Assembly: GCA_033807775.1 (NCBI GenBank)
Contig: CM066314.1
Coordinates: 39,298,001 to 39,362,000, forward strand
From: Saussurea involucrata
Lineage: Eukaryota; Streptophyta; Magnoliopsida; Asterales; Asteraceae
Direction of reading: 5' to 3'
Length of the DNA stretch: 64,000 bases
The notes under the pieces are model-generated. The model did no database searches. It saw nothing but the letters and a program-made list of their open reading frames with translations, and was not told the origin of the DNA. The position numbers and the translations under genes were made by a program. Within the stretch, counting starts at the first letter, position 1. Each line of letters opens with the position of its first letter. Positions 1 through 11,253 of the stretch are shown piece by piece.

Positions 1-928
1 CAAAGCCACACCCACACGTGGAGGAAAGAATTATTATGTATCATTCATTGATGACTGCAGTAAATATTGTTATGTATACTTAATACATACCAAAGATGAA
101 GCTTTGAATATGTTTAAGACATACAAAACTGAAGTTGAAAACCAACTTGATAAAAGAATAAAAATTCTGAGATTTGATAGAGGATGAGAGTACGAATCTA
201 AGGATTTTGCAGAATTTTGTTCACATCATGGCATAGTTCACCAAACCACGACTCCCTATACTCCACAACAAAATGGAGTAGCCGAGAGGAAGAATAGAAC
301 ATTGAAAAACATGATCAATTCAATGTTGATTACATCGGGAGCACCACATAGCTTATGAGGTGAAGCATGCTTAACTGCAAACATGATACTTAATAGAATT
401 CCTCATAAAAAGAGTGATAAATCTAATTATGAACTATGGAAAGGAAAACTTCCTTCATACAAAAGGATGAAAGTGTGGGGTTGCCTTGCAAAGGTTCAAG
501 TACCTTTACCCAAAAGGACAAAACTTGGACCAAAGACCATTGATTGTATATATCTTGGTCCTGCAAGTAATAGTGTTGCTTATAGATTTTTGGTCTATAA
601 GTCAAACACTGAAGATATCCACAACAACACAATTTTGGAATCAATTGAGGCTGAATTCTTTGAACACATATTTCCTTTTAAGGATAAAGAGAAAGGAATC
701 TCTAATCCAAGGAAGAGAGTATGTGAAGTAGATAACACCGATAGTCTTGAGAAACCTGATGAAGAGGGCACATCTAAGGCTCAAGAAGAAAACTTAGAGC
801 CTAGAAGAAGCAAAAGGGGAAAGATTGCTAAAGACTTTGGATCCGACTTCATGACATTCGTTGTCGATGAAGAACCTCAATCCTATAAAGCCGTCATGGA
901 CTCATCGGAGGCACCTTATTGGAAAGAG
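1..928 (+). pseudogene. Ty1/copia (Tork-like) integrase and connector, partial and broken
   Basis: This is part of a copia polyprotein that begins upstream of the window. The readable frame gives the integrase core: the middle Asp lies in a changed RFDRG-stop-EY context near base 180, and the Glu region reads TPQQNGVAERKNR near base 265. After it come the GCLAKV and IYLGPAS blocks typical of the copia integrase C-terminus, then the PRRSKR connector that precedes reverse transcriptase. Two in-frame TGA codons (185-187 and 356-358) interrupt the catalytic domain, so the copy is dead. The frame runs into an assembly gap just after SSEAPYWKE, the usual entry to reverse transcriptase. The Tork/TNT1 lineage is inferred from the connector sequence. 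Confidence 0.85.
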
Positions 929-1428
929 NNNNNNNNNNNNNNNNNNNNNNNNNNNNNNNNNNNNNNNNNNNNNNNNNNNNNNNNNNNNNNNNNNNNNNNN
1001 NNNNNNNNNNNNNNNNNNNNNNNNNNNNNNNNNNNNNNNNNNNNNNNNNNNNNNNNNNNNNNNNNNNNNNNNNNNNNNNNNNNNNNNNNNNNNNNNNNNN
1101 NNNNNNNNNNNNNNNNNNNNNNNNNNNNNNNNNNNNNNNNNNNNNNNNNNNNNNNNNNNNNNNNNNNNNNNNNNNNNNNNNNNNNNNNNNNNNNNNNNNN
1201 NNNNNNNNNNNNNNNNNNNNNNNNNNNNNNNNNNNNNNNNNNNNNNNNNNNNNNNNNNNNNNNNNNNNNNNNNNNNNNNNNNNNNNNNNNNNNNNNNNNN
1301 NNNNNNNNNNNNNNNNNNNNNNNNNNNNNNNNNNNNNNNNNNNNNNNNNNNNNNNNNNNNNNNNNNNNNNNNNNNNNNNNNNNNNNNNNNNNNNNNNNNN
1401 NNNNNNNNNNNNNNNNNNNNNNNNNNNN
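929..1428. other. Assembly gap (500 N)
   Basis: Exactly 500 undetermined bases, a round number that usually marks a scaffold gap of unknown size. Reverse transcriptase and RNase H of the flanking copia element should lie here. A full copia RT/RNase H is much longer than 500 bases, so either the true gap is larger or the element is deleted here. Confidence 0.95.
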
Positions 1429-1873
1429 ATCTGTCAAGAGGTTTATGAGAAATATGGTGAAGTTCTCTTACCTCACCGACTTTCAGATGGCACTGGAAGC
1501 AAACCAAACCCGAGTGAACCTCCGAAGACCCAACAACCGACTATTAGATATCCAAGGTATCCTTGTTTACACTGTACTAGAAAAACCTGAACTCAGAATC
1601 GTGTATTACAATCAGGAGAAGAAGAAACGATTTCTGAGAATCACCGAAGTAAACAAATACAGTGATGGGACGTTCAAGCTTATTCATATACAATTGGAGA
1701 GCAAACTCAGGTTGGATGAGCAGAATGAAGTCAAGCTGAAACCAAAGGAAATCAAACTTATCAATCAAGTCCTGGAAGCCATCTAGTACAGACAAGAGTA
1801 CCGGAATGCACTTAGAAGTTTCGAGATCATCTTTGGAATTCGGAAGAAACATGTTGCCCCGCTTCAAGCCTAA
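1429..1873 (+). pseudogene. C-terminal/post-pol domain of the copia element
   Basis: A single frame runs from the gap edge to a TAA at 1871-1873, with one in-frame TAG at 1784-1786. Key segments are VNLRRPNNR, a YxxLEKPE segment, KKKRFLRITEVNKYSDGT and FEIIFGIRKK. The pattern (basic patch, then RF/LRxxEVxKxSDGT, then a K/R-rich helix) is one I associate with extra domains found near copia polyproteins in daisy-family genomes. Its function is unknown to me. It ends about 25 bases before the polypurine tract, so it is the last coding segment of the element. The relation to the integrase fragment at 1-928 is inferred from position, because the gap hides the link. Confidence 0.5.
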
Positions 1874-1896
1874 TTTTGTTGCCTCTACTTTGATAC

Positions 1897-2169
1897 AAAG
1901 GGGGGGATTGTTAGTGCCCTAACTAGCACCTTGTATCAAGTAGAGGGGCCTTTCTGAAACTTTATTATTTGCTTACTATTTAAGCTTTTTGCCTTGTATC
2001 TTTCATTGTGTGTCATTTTCATATCCAAGTACCATTGCATTTTTCCTCTCAATATTCATCATCTTTGTACTTGTGGATTTACCCTTATTGAATGAGATGT
2101 GACATCAAGATCAACCTATTGTTATTGAATACTTGTTCTGGGATCACAGTATTCATTGAAAAATGAACA
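1897..2169 (+). repeat. Polypurine tract and probable 3' LTR of the copia element
   Basis: An AAAGGGGGGGATT polypurine tract (1897-1908) is followed by TGTTAG at 1909, the expected start of a 3' LTR. The end is set at AACA (2166-2169), which mirrors the TGTT start. The partner LTR lies outside the window, so the right boundary is only a guess. Confidence 0.45.
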
Positions 2170-2496
2170 AAAAGTGAATATAATTGGAAAATTGGCTATT
2201 TTGATCAATTTCCCCCAAAAAATTCCTTTTTGAAGATATCCCAACAATTTACACAAATTTAATTGAAATCAATCGTTTAGATGTTACATGAATTTACACA
2301 TTTGAATCAATTTCTTTCTTACTCTTATTACTATAACTCTTGTTTTTATATGATCCTTTGTCTATTTATGCAATTATTGTTTCCTAACTTTAAAAACCTA
2401 TATTATTCCCAAGTTATATTATGACCAAATAAATGCTTTTAATATGAACTTTTGACTTCTTTCTATGCTAATCGATACCTAAAGCACAAGCACTTA
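2170..2496. other. AT-rich stretch without recognisable feature
   Basis: I see no coding frame, inverted repeat or RNA gene here. The last three bases, TTA at 2494-2496, are the left target duplication of the neighbouring Harbinger-like block. Confidence 0.5.
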
Positions 2497-2805
2497 GGCA
2501 TCGTTTGGTAAAAATAAGCTAGCTTATAAGCTGGAATTTTTTCTGGGTACATGTTTGGATGACCATAAAGCTAGCTTTTTAAAATGCTTCTAGGAGTAGC
2601 TTTTGAGTAGTTTTTTGTGAATATTCCAATATTTCCCTCATTATTATTAATTAACTATTATCACAAATAAATATTAATTTTTTAAATTTAATTATTATTA
2701 ACTAATAAATATTAATTAAGATTAACTGAAAATTATTTAATTTTTAATTTTTAATTATTTTGAGATATTGTGGATCATATAAATTATTTTTATATATTTT
2801 TTTAA

Positions 2806-3835
2806 GGGAAATTAATTAAAATACCCTAAGTCCAACTTCGTGTTACCAAAATACCCAAAATCTCTCCCAGTTTACAAAAATAGCCAAAAAACCCGCGAAG
2901 GGCCCTGCGATCGCGGGCCCAGGCCCACGTGGCAAACTGTTTCGGTCAAAAGCCCCGCGAAGCCCCCCAACTTTGCCCGCGTTGGCAAGTTTAGCCCCTG
3001 CCCGCGATCGCAGCCCGCGATGGGGCAAAAAAAATTTACGTTTTTGGTCCCTGTTTTTTCAGTAAAAAAAAATACAAACTGTTAAAAAGAAATTTTAGCA
3101 AAACTGAGCTGCGTGAGCACAAGATTTTGGAGCTGCATTCGTGTCCGCAGGTCGCGCTCGCACACAGGTTCGACGATTTTAGCTTACGAAATCGTCAATC
3201 GGCACCCCCCCCTGCGCGCGGTTAGGTGTTGGAGTAAAACCATGCAAGGAGCTTGTCAACTCCTCACACTTCTTTCCTTATAAACCAAATAAAGTTCCTT
3301 CCTCCTTCCTATGTGGGACAACTTCCCACACCCAAATTGGTTTTTGCTAATTTCATGGTTTTTACTCAACTTTGAGCATCGATATCTCATTCACACATAC
3401 TCCGTTTTCGACGCATTATATATCGTTTCGAAGCTCTCATATAGGAGAACATAAACCCACTATAAGTTAATTATATATACCACATATATATATATTTAAA
3501 TGTGTCCAAAGTTTCCTAAAAACCACATATATACCATATATATATATGTGCATCACATGTATGTGTGTGTGCTTACTTAAGGAATTAGGATCACAGGGAC
3601 CAAAAACGTAAATTTTTTTTGCCCTATCGCGGGCTGCGATCGCGGGCAGGGGCTAAACTTGCCAACGCGGGCAAAGTTGGGGGGCTTCACGGGGCTTTTG
3701 ACCGAAACAGTTTGCCACGTGGGCCTGGGCCCGCGATCGTGGGGCCCATCGCGGGTTTTTTGGGTATTTTTGTAAACTGGGAGAGATTTTGGGTATTTTG
3801 GTAAGAGATGGTCAAACTTGGGGTATTTTAATTAA
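2806..3835. mobile_element. GC-palindrome foldback element, copy 1 (MULE-like)
   Basis: It starts GGGAAATTAATTAAAATACC and its right arm is the reverse complement up to about 3835, where the terminal TTCCC is lost. Arms of about 230 bases (2806-3045 and 3598-3835) carry CCCGCGATCGCGGG-type palindromes in otherwise AT-rich DNA. The centre holds TA-rich repeats (3470-3560). T-runs plus AA on both sides (2797-2805 and 3836-3843) fit an 8-9 bp target duplication. Two siblings lie at 29141-29525 and 29730-30870. The reading frames of about 61 residues in the arms are mirror images of each other and are not genes. Confidence 0.75.
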
Positions 3836-3981
3836 TTTTTTAATATTAATCAATATATTTTAATTATCAATTACTATTATCTTTTTTAGTTATTATTTGA
3901 TTTTTTTTCATATTATATGTAACGGTTATTTAAAATCACAAGTTAATATATATTTTTTCTAAAACTTGTTTTAACAAATTC

Positions 3982-4953
3982 TGTTGATCCAAACCCTCAG
4001 TGATTTGATAATGACTCTCTGAGAATCACTTAGTGAAAATTGTAAGTAGACAATATGTATTAGAGTTTCACTATCGTTGATATGTACTATGTCTATACAG
4101 TACCGCTGATAGGAAACTCGTGCTTTTTAATTTTTACATTCAGCGATACTGTTCATCAATAAAGCTCTGAGCCTGTTCAGTCTTGTTGATGATCGCTGAT
4201 AGTTTTAGTTGTTTACTTATGATCCCTGAAGACAAGTTTCACGTCAACTATGTTCTACGCTGAAGTCGAATATTAAGCCAAAGAACCAGCGACAAGTCTA
4301 CTAATGAACTGATGCGGATATCAGCGAAGCCAAGATTTGTCCACTCAACGTGAAGTTTCAAGTAGAAGACTTCAGTGAACGCTGAACTTTATCACTCGCT
4401 GATAAAGATCTTATTCAGCGAACGCTGATCATGAAGTTTCCTCTACAAGTTACTTGTGTCTTACCACCTTGCACGCCTCCGTACGAAAATGTCAGAATAG
4501 GACATCCCTTCTGTCCATTATCGTACAACCAACTCTGATTCTACAATGTTCATCATGCGGCTACTAGGTTGTCTACAAAGGTCAAACCATGCAACCAATC
4601 AGCTGCTGCCACGTGTAAAGTTGTACTAATATGCATTTAATGCATGCATTATATAAGAAGAACCCTACTTCAGAAATGAAGTGCTCGGTCATCTTCTTCT
4701 CTCTACTACTTTGTGTTAGAATATTATTCGTAATATTCTTATCTCCTTTCTTACTTAATTCTAGTGCAAGAAAACTTAGTGTTTCTCATAACTTGTTTAG
4801 ATAAAATTAGGTTTAATCCTTAATCTTGTTCCGCAACAAGTTGTAAATTGTTTGATAAATATCAATAAAAAAATTATAAAAGTAAAATCTGTGTGTTTGT
4901 ATTCAACCCCCCCCCCCCTTCTACAAACTTGTATAACCCCTCTGGGACCAACA
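3982..4953 (+). repeat. 5' LTR of Sirevirus-type element 1
   Basis: TGTTGATCC start, ACCAACA end, 972 bases. A TATA-box TATATAAG lies at 4650-4657. U3 upstream holds ten CAGCG/CGCTG motifs between 4104 and 4428. A C-run near 4908-4918 precedes the conserved U5 end TGGGACCAACA. Confidence 0.92.
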
Positions 4954-4955
4954 AG

Positions 4956-4967
4956 TGGTATCAGAGC
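4956..4967 (+). promoter_or_regulatory. Primer binding site, initiator Met tRNA
   Basis: TGGTATCAGAGC, two bases after the LTR, complementary to the 3' end of plant initiator methionine tRNA, as usual in copia elements. Confidence 0.9.
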
Positions 4968-5035
4968 GGATTGTTTAATCTAATAAACAAGATCTTGCTT
5001 ATACTAATCTTTTCTCTTCCTTGTTATTTCTCATA

Positions 5036-7380
5036 ATGGCTATCAACACAAACACAAACTATATTGACAATGGTTCTCTTGCAAAACCCCCTAGATTTTC
5101 CAGAGATAACTTTAATCTGTGGAAAAATAGGATGATACTCTTCTTAGAAGGTGTAGACCCTACTATGCCTTATTACATCGAAAATGGCCCATATATTCCT
5201 GTTAGGATTGATCCTGAAGTTCCAGGCACTGCTACTAGAGCTGCCATTCCTGAAAGAATCATTCCTAAGGAACCTCACAATTGGTCTGATGAAGACAAGA
5301 AGAAAGTGGCTATCGAGACTAAAGCTAGATCTATTCTTTCTATGGCTTTTCCTGACGAAGTCTACCATTCCGTCATGAACCTGAAAACTTCCAAAGCCAT
5401 GTGGGACACAATCTGTGTTCAATATGAAGGTACTTCTAAAGTCTAAGACTCAAGAAAGATCAACCTGGTAAGACATTACGAAAGCTTCATTTGTGGTAAG
5501 AATGAAACTCTCTCTGAAGTACATCAACGGTTTAACTATTTAATTATAGATCTGAAAACCATTGGTAAGGAATATTCTAACTTTGAAATACTGACAAAGT
5601 TCTTAGAATGTTTACCTGAAAGTTGGGACAGTTATTCAATGTGTCTCAAGCTATCAAAGGATCTAAAATCTATGACTCTCTCTACCTTATATGGCACTAT
5701 GCTCAATCATTAGCAGTCGTGTCATCTTAAGAAGAATTTTGTAAAAGATTCCAAAAGCACCCATGTTGCTTTACTCTCAGAGTTACCCTCCACTCAGCGA
5801 TCAACTCTCACTATCACTGAGTTGGAAACTAACTCTGAATGCTCATCAGATGTTGACTCTTCAGATCTTGATGAATCTCTAGCACTACTGGCTAATAAGT
5901 TCAGGAGATTCGCTAAAAAGAGTAACATCAGAAGGAATAAACCTCTTGCTCTCACTGACAATCCTAGATCATCAACCCCCGTTGATAAGGCTACTGCTAC
6001 CTGATTTAACTGTGAAAAAGTAGGACACTTTGCTAGTGAATGCAGGTCAAAGAAAGTCTTTAAACCCTCATCTTTCTCCAAGAAATCCTCTAACCCCAGG
6101 GCTAGAGATGACAAGTACAAAAAGCTGAAAGAAAAATATTCAAAGCTGAAAAGCTTTAAGAAGAAAGGCAAAGGCTTGGTCGCTGACTTCGACTGGGTTG
6201 CCTCTGACACTGAAGAATCATCTGACTCAGAAGATGATGATGAGGCCAACCTCTTCCTCATGGAAAAGATAGAAGAAGAGGAAGAAAATTCTGACATTCC
6301 CTCTACTTCAACTTCTACCTCTAAGGTATCAACTTCTTTCTTTACTAATATTTCAGTTATTGATGAAGCTGATAGTCTTCGGAAAATCGACCTCTTGACT
6401 ATGAACTTATATGATGCCATGAATGGCAAAGCTGTAGTTGAAAATCAAAACCTTGATCTTGCTGAACAACTTAAAAACTGTCACCTTCGAATAGAAAAGC
6501 TTTCTAAAATTGAAGAAGATTTAAAAGATCAGGTTCATATAAATCAGCTAGTCAAAATCGAATGTGAAGAAGCTATCGCTGCATTAAAAGCTGAAAAGGC
6601 TACTGTTGAAGGATGGTGTAAATCCTCAACAACGATAACTGAGATAATCAAGTCTCAGATTCCCTTGAGTGACAAACGTGGTCTTGGTTACAAAGCTGAT
6701 ACTCTAGACCTACCACTGATCATTCCATGCTTAAGTTTGGAATGTTCGTGTCCTCTATCCCTGACACTTCATCATCTCAGTGTTCCTTTTCAAAAACTCC
6801 TATCCCTGAGGAAAAACCTACCTTTATCCCTAAAGGTAAAGGCAAAGAAAAAGTTTTCAACCAAAAACCTCATAAGGGTACCTTTGTACCTAAGCTGAAT
6901 GCTTCTAAAGCTTCAGTGACTTATCCCTCTACTTCTAAGAACAAGATCCCTGGATTCATTCAGCGATCTACTCCTAGAATCAGAGTGGATATTATTGGTA
7001 ACAAATCTGAAGAACTGATTGTTCCTCCCATTTCCAATGCCAAAGGTATACTTGGTGCTGGCCCTGCTCATTTAAAATTAACGGCTCAGCATGCAAAAGG
7101 TCCTAAAGCTACTTTTAGTTGTAGGAAATGTTATCACTGTGGACTTACCAATCATATTGCTAGTAAGTGCCCCACAGCCACTAAAGATGAAAAGTTAGCT
7201 AAGGTGAAGATTACTGCCCCCAAGGCAAAGAAGACCACTGAGGTTAAGAAATTAACCAAAGTGAAGAATAATTCTGAAGCTGAATCTTCAAATGATGCGA
7301 AGATTGTTGAACCTTCCACTTCCTCTACCACCACTGACAAGTGTGGGCCCATGGTAAAATGGGTGCCTAAGTCAAATTAA
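5036..7380 (+). pseudogene. gag: gag of Sirevirus-type element 1, broken
   Basis: Start chosen at the ATG giving MAINTNTNY, which precedes the LWKNRMILFLEGVD block of Sirevirus capsid. The frame reads through in-frame stops at 5444-5446, near 5711 and at 6002-6004. The first zinc knuckle reads stop-FNCEKVGHFASEC, so the first cysteine has become TGA. An acidic, serine-rich segment follows (about 6180-6300), then a helical region. A frame change near 6720 leads to a second knuckle (CYHCGLTNHIASKC near 7132) and a Lys-rich tail. Gag would form the particle and bind RNA. Two zinc knuckles with a long spacer and an in-frame stop before pol are typical of this group. The protein cannot be made from this copy. 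Confidence 0.85.
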
Positions 7381-7392
7381 TCTTCCTTTGTT

Positions 7393-10300
7393 ATGCAGGT
7401 TAAAAAGGGTATCTGGTATCTCGATAGCGGATGCTCTAGACACATGACTGGAAAAAAAACCTGCTCACTGAATACAAGAAAGAGAAGGGTCGCTCAGTGA
7501 CCTTCGGTGGAAATGGAAAAGGCCATACCCGAGGGTTTGGTGTACTCTCTAATAGTACAACAACCTTCAGAAGAGTCGCATATGTTGAAGGACTGAAGCA
7601 TAATCTTCTTAGCATCAGTCAGCTGTGTGACAAGGATAACAAAGTGATTTTCACTAAGGAATCCTGCTTTGTCACTGACAAAAAGGAGAAGATAGCTCTC
7701 AGCGGATACCGTATGGAAAATGTTTATGTTATAAACATGGACTCTACAACCACTGAGAACTCATGTTTCTTCTCAAAAGCCTCGTATGATGTCAACTGGC
7801 TATGGCATAAGAGGCTCTCTCATCTAAACTTCAAGACACTGAATACTCTTTCTTCTAAAGAGTTGGTTACTGGTTTACCTCAACAATCATATGCTAAGGA
7901 GTCTCTATGTTCAGCGTGTGAGAAAGGGAAACAAACCAAGGCAAGCTTCAAATCTAAGCAAGTTTCCTCAGTGTCATCTCCTCAACAACTTCTCCATATG
8001 GATTTGTTTGGCCCTGTTAACAAACAATCCATCGCTGGAAAGAAATATACATTGGTCATAGTTGATGAATTCTCTCTCTATACCTGGGTAATGTTTCTCC
8101 GTTCTAAGAGTGACACCCCTGAAGAACTCATCACTTTTGTCAGGAAAATGGAAGTCCTGAACAACATGACCGTTCGCTCAATAAGGAGTGATCATGGGAC
8201 TGAATTCAAAAACAGTTCCCTTGATTCCTTCTTTTAAAGTAAGGGTATTTTTCACAACTTTTCCTCGGTGAGAACACCGCAACAAAATGGAGTCGCTGAA
8301 AGAAGAAATCGAACTATCATCAAAGCTGCATGTTCAATGCTCAGCGATTCTCATCTACCTACTCAGTTTTGGGTAGAAGCTGTCAACACTGCCTGTTTTA
8401 CTCAAAACAGGTCGCTGATTGTCAAAAGATTCAAGAAGACAGTCTATGAACTCTTCCATGGGAGAAAGCCTTCAATTAGCTTTCTTCACATCTTTGGATG
8501 TCAGTGTTTCATACTGAACAACAGAGATGCCCTTGGAAAGTTTGATCCTAAGGCTGATGATGGAATTTTTCTTGGATACTCCTCAGTCCCCAAAGCCTTT
8601 AGAGTCTTCAATCGTAGAAGACAAATTGTAGAAGAAACAATTCACATCACTTTTGACGAATCCCGTTCAACGAACTCTAGACCTTCTGCTGATACTGAAG
8701 AACTGAATCAATGGATGTTTTCTCATCTCGGTGATTCAGAAGATGTTCACACTCCTCCATCTCATACTCATCCCGTTGAAGATGATGATCCTACTATCAT
8801 CCCAGGCATGCAGACTAGTGAAGCTGAAACATCATGGGTCTCAGCTGTTCCTCTAAACACTATGTCTGCCTCTGAACCTTCTATCTCAGACATACCATCT
8901 ACTTCTCAGCAATCAGTGAATGAAATGACATCTGACCCTCTTCATCTCTTGGCTGATATACCAGAAGTTGCTGAAGCCTCATCTTCAGCTCCTCCAGAAG
9001 TTCAAGTTGAGTCAGCGACTTATGCTCCGGCTCAGCGATGGACTATCAATCACCCCATTTATCAAATTCTTGGTGATCCAAATGCTAGAATTTGATCCAA
9101 ACGCTAGTGTTCAGACTCGACGAAGTGCAGGTAATATTTGTTTATTTGTTAACTTTATTTCTCTGATTGAACCAAAGAAAACAGATGATGCCCTCAGAGA
9201 TCCAAACTGGGACAGCGCTATGCAAGAAGAGCTGACATAATTTGAAAGAAACAAAGTTTGGAATCTCATTCCAAGACCATCCAACAAGACAGTGATAGGC
9301 ACTAAATGGGTCTATCGAAACAAGTTGGATGCACATGGAACTGTAACCCGCAACAAGGCTCGTCTTGTTGCTCGGGGGTACAAACAAGAGGAAGGTATAG
9401 ATTACGACAAAACCTTTGCTCCAGTGGCAAGACTCGAAGCTATTCGTCTATTCTTAGCTTATGTTGTACACAAAAACTTCAAAGTTTATCAGATGGATGT
9501 TAAATCAGCGTTTCTCAATGGAAAGCTGAACGAAGAAGTCTACGTGGAACAACCTCCAGGATTCTCAGATCCTAAGCATCCAGGTTATGTTTATAAACTG
9601 TATAAGGCACTCTATGGCTTAAAGCAAGCTCCTCTTGCATGGTATGACACTCTCTCCTCTTATCTCCAAATCGAAAAATTTGAGCGAGGTAAAATTGACA
9701 AAACTCTATTTTTCAGGAAAGTAAAAGGTCATATTATTCTTGTTCAAATATATGTCGATGATATTATATTTGGTTCAACTAACCCTGACCTTTGTACTCG
9801 TTTCGCTGATAGAATGAAAGTTGAATATAAAATGAGTATGATGGGTGAACTAACATATTTCCTAGGTCTTCAAATCAAGCAGAGTGAAAAAAGAACTTTC
9901 ATTCACCAAGCAAATATGTTAAAGATATGCTGAAGAAATTTGATCTAACTCAGAGCTCAGCTATGAAAACCCCTATGGCACCACCGCTGACACTAAACAA
10001 GGATCCTTCTGGAAAACCTGTTAATGTCATGATGTACCGTGGGATGATCAGCTCTCTTCTGTATCTCACAGCTAGTCGACCTGATATTATGTACGCAACC
10101 TATTTGTGTGCACGATATCAAGTTGAACCTAAGGAATCTCATTTGATCGCTGTAAAGCGAATCTTTCGTTACCTTAAGGGTACTCCTAACCTAGGTCTTT
10201 GGTATCCCGAAGACTCAGGGTTTGATCTAATCGCCTATTCAGATAGTGATTTTGCAGGATGCAAATTGGATAGGAAAAGCACCACAGGAGGCTGTCAGCT

Positions 10301-10677
10301 CCTGGGTGGAAAGCTGGTGAGTTGGACAAGTAAAAAGCAAAACTCAGTGTCCACCTCAACCGCTGAAGCTAAATATGTAGCTGCTGGAAGCTGTTGTTCT
10401 CAGGTCTTGTAGATGAGAAATCAGCTACTGGACTATGACCTTCAGCTCTCGAAAATTCCAATCTATTGCAATAGCACAAGTGTCGTCGCTACACTCAAAG
10501 ACCAAACAAATCGAAATCAGGTATCATTTTATCAGAGATCATGTGATGAATGGTGATATAGAACTTCATTTTATCCCAACTGATTTTCAGTTAGCTGATC
10601 TGTTCACCAAACCTCTTGATGAGACAAGATTTAACTTTCTCATCAGCGAGCTTGGAATGCTGAACTTAGAAGAGTAA
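7393..10677 (+). pseudogene. pol: pol of Sirevirus-type element 1, broken
   Basis: It starts at an ATGCAGGTT block 12 bases after the gag stop. Protease is marked by WYLDSGCSRHMTG near 7410, followed by a frameshift in an eight-A run (about 7452-7459). Integrase shows the HHCC zinc site (WLWHKRLSHLNF to CSACEKGK), catalytic Asp in HMDLFGP, Asp in RSDHGTEF and Glu in TPQQNGVAERRNR, with a stop at 8235-8237. Reverse transcriptase shows MDVKSAFLNG and the YVDD catalytic box near 9750. RNase H shows SDSDFAGC and STAEAKY, then ADLFTKPL at the end. Further stops or frame changes lie near 9095, 9238, 9930 and 10410. Domain order is copia. The encoded enzymes would copy and insert the element. Confidence 0.88.
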
Positions 10678-10978
10678 AATCTTCAGCGGTTCACACTTGA
10701 TCAGGGATAAGACAAACTTGTATAACCCTATCTATCACCCTCTCTTTGAACAAAATTGATTCGTTGATATCAAGGTATGTTCTTTCTTACTCGCTGACGT
10801 TCGCCTATGAATGCAAGATTTCAAAACAAATCGCATCGCTGAATATCTCTTCCTTTCAGTGATACTTTCAAATTTCAAAACCTAACACTGATATTTCTAT
10901 TCACTGCTTCATTTTTTTTTAAATGTCCCTGAGTTTTCAAAATCCTCAGAGATATCCTAAAATATGAAAGGACGTTTG

Positions 10979-11132
10979 TGACGTCATCACAACGGATAAA
11001 CCATGGCACGCTTTCTCTGACACGTTCGCCCGTTTCGTCTTCCTTGTCCAATCAAATTCAAGGGACGTGTCCGTGTCATCATGAAAAACTTTCCCGCTCA
11101 CAGTTTTTCTCTCTCTACTCTCACTATATAAA
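10979..11132 (+). promoter_or_regulatory. Candidate internal promoter before the post-pol frame (element 1)
   Basis: Within the 576-base spacer between pol and the post-pol ATG (11254) lie a TGACGTCA palindrome (10979-10986), a CCAAT box (11048-11052), ACGT cores and a TATATAAA box (11125-11132) about 120 bases before the ATG. The leader after the TATA-box is CT/CA-rich, like a plant 5' UTR. CAGCG/CGCTG motifs lie just upstream (about 10640-10840). The second Sirevirus element has TATA and CCAAT boxes in the same place, which supports function. No transcript evidence is available. Confidence 0.5.
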
Positions 11133-11253
11133 CCCATTGCGTTTATATTTTTACCTTTTACGCGAACATCATCTCTCTCAAAGCAAGAACACTGTTGCAG
11201 TTTGAACTCTCTATTTCCAGAAATTGTTCATCTTCTTTTTCAACAACTAAGAA

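Noticed and set aside
861..1507. Several frames spanning the N run
   Set aside because: Artefacts of translating undetermined bases.
2843..3028. GC-rich 61-residue frames, also at 3619-3804
   Set aside because: Mirror-image frames in the arms of a foldback element.
4956..4967. tRNA gene hint from TGGTATCAGAGC
   Set aside because: Only the primer binding site; no cloverleaf. The same holds at 22897 and 51558.
5794..6429. 211-residue minus-strand frame
   Set aside because: Ser/Leu-rich antisense of the acidic gag region of element 1; no independent signals.
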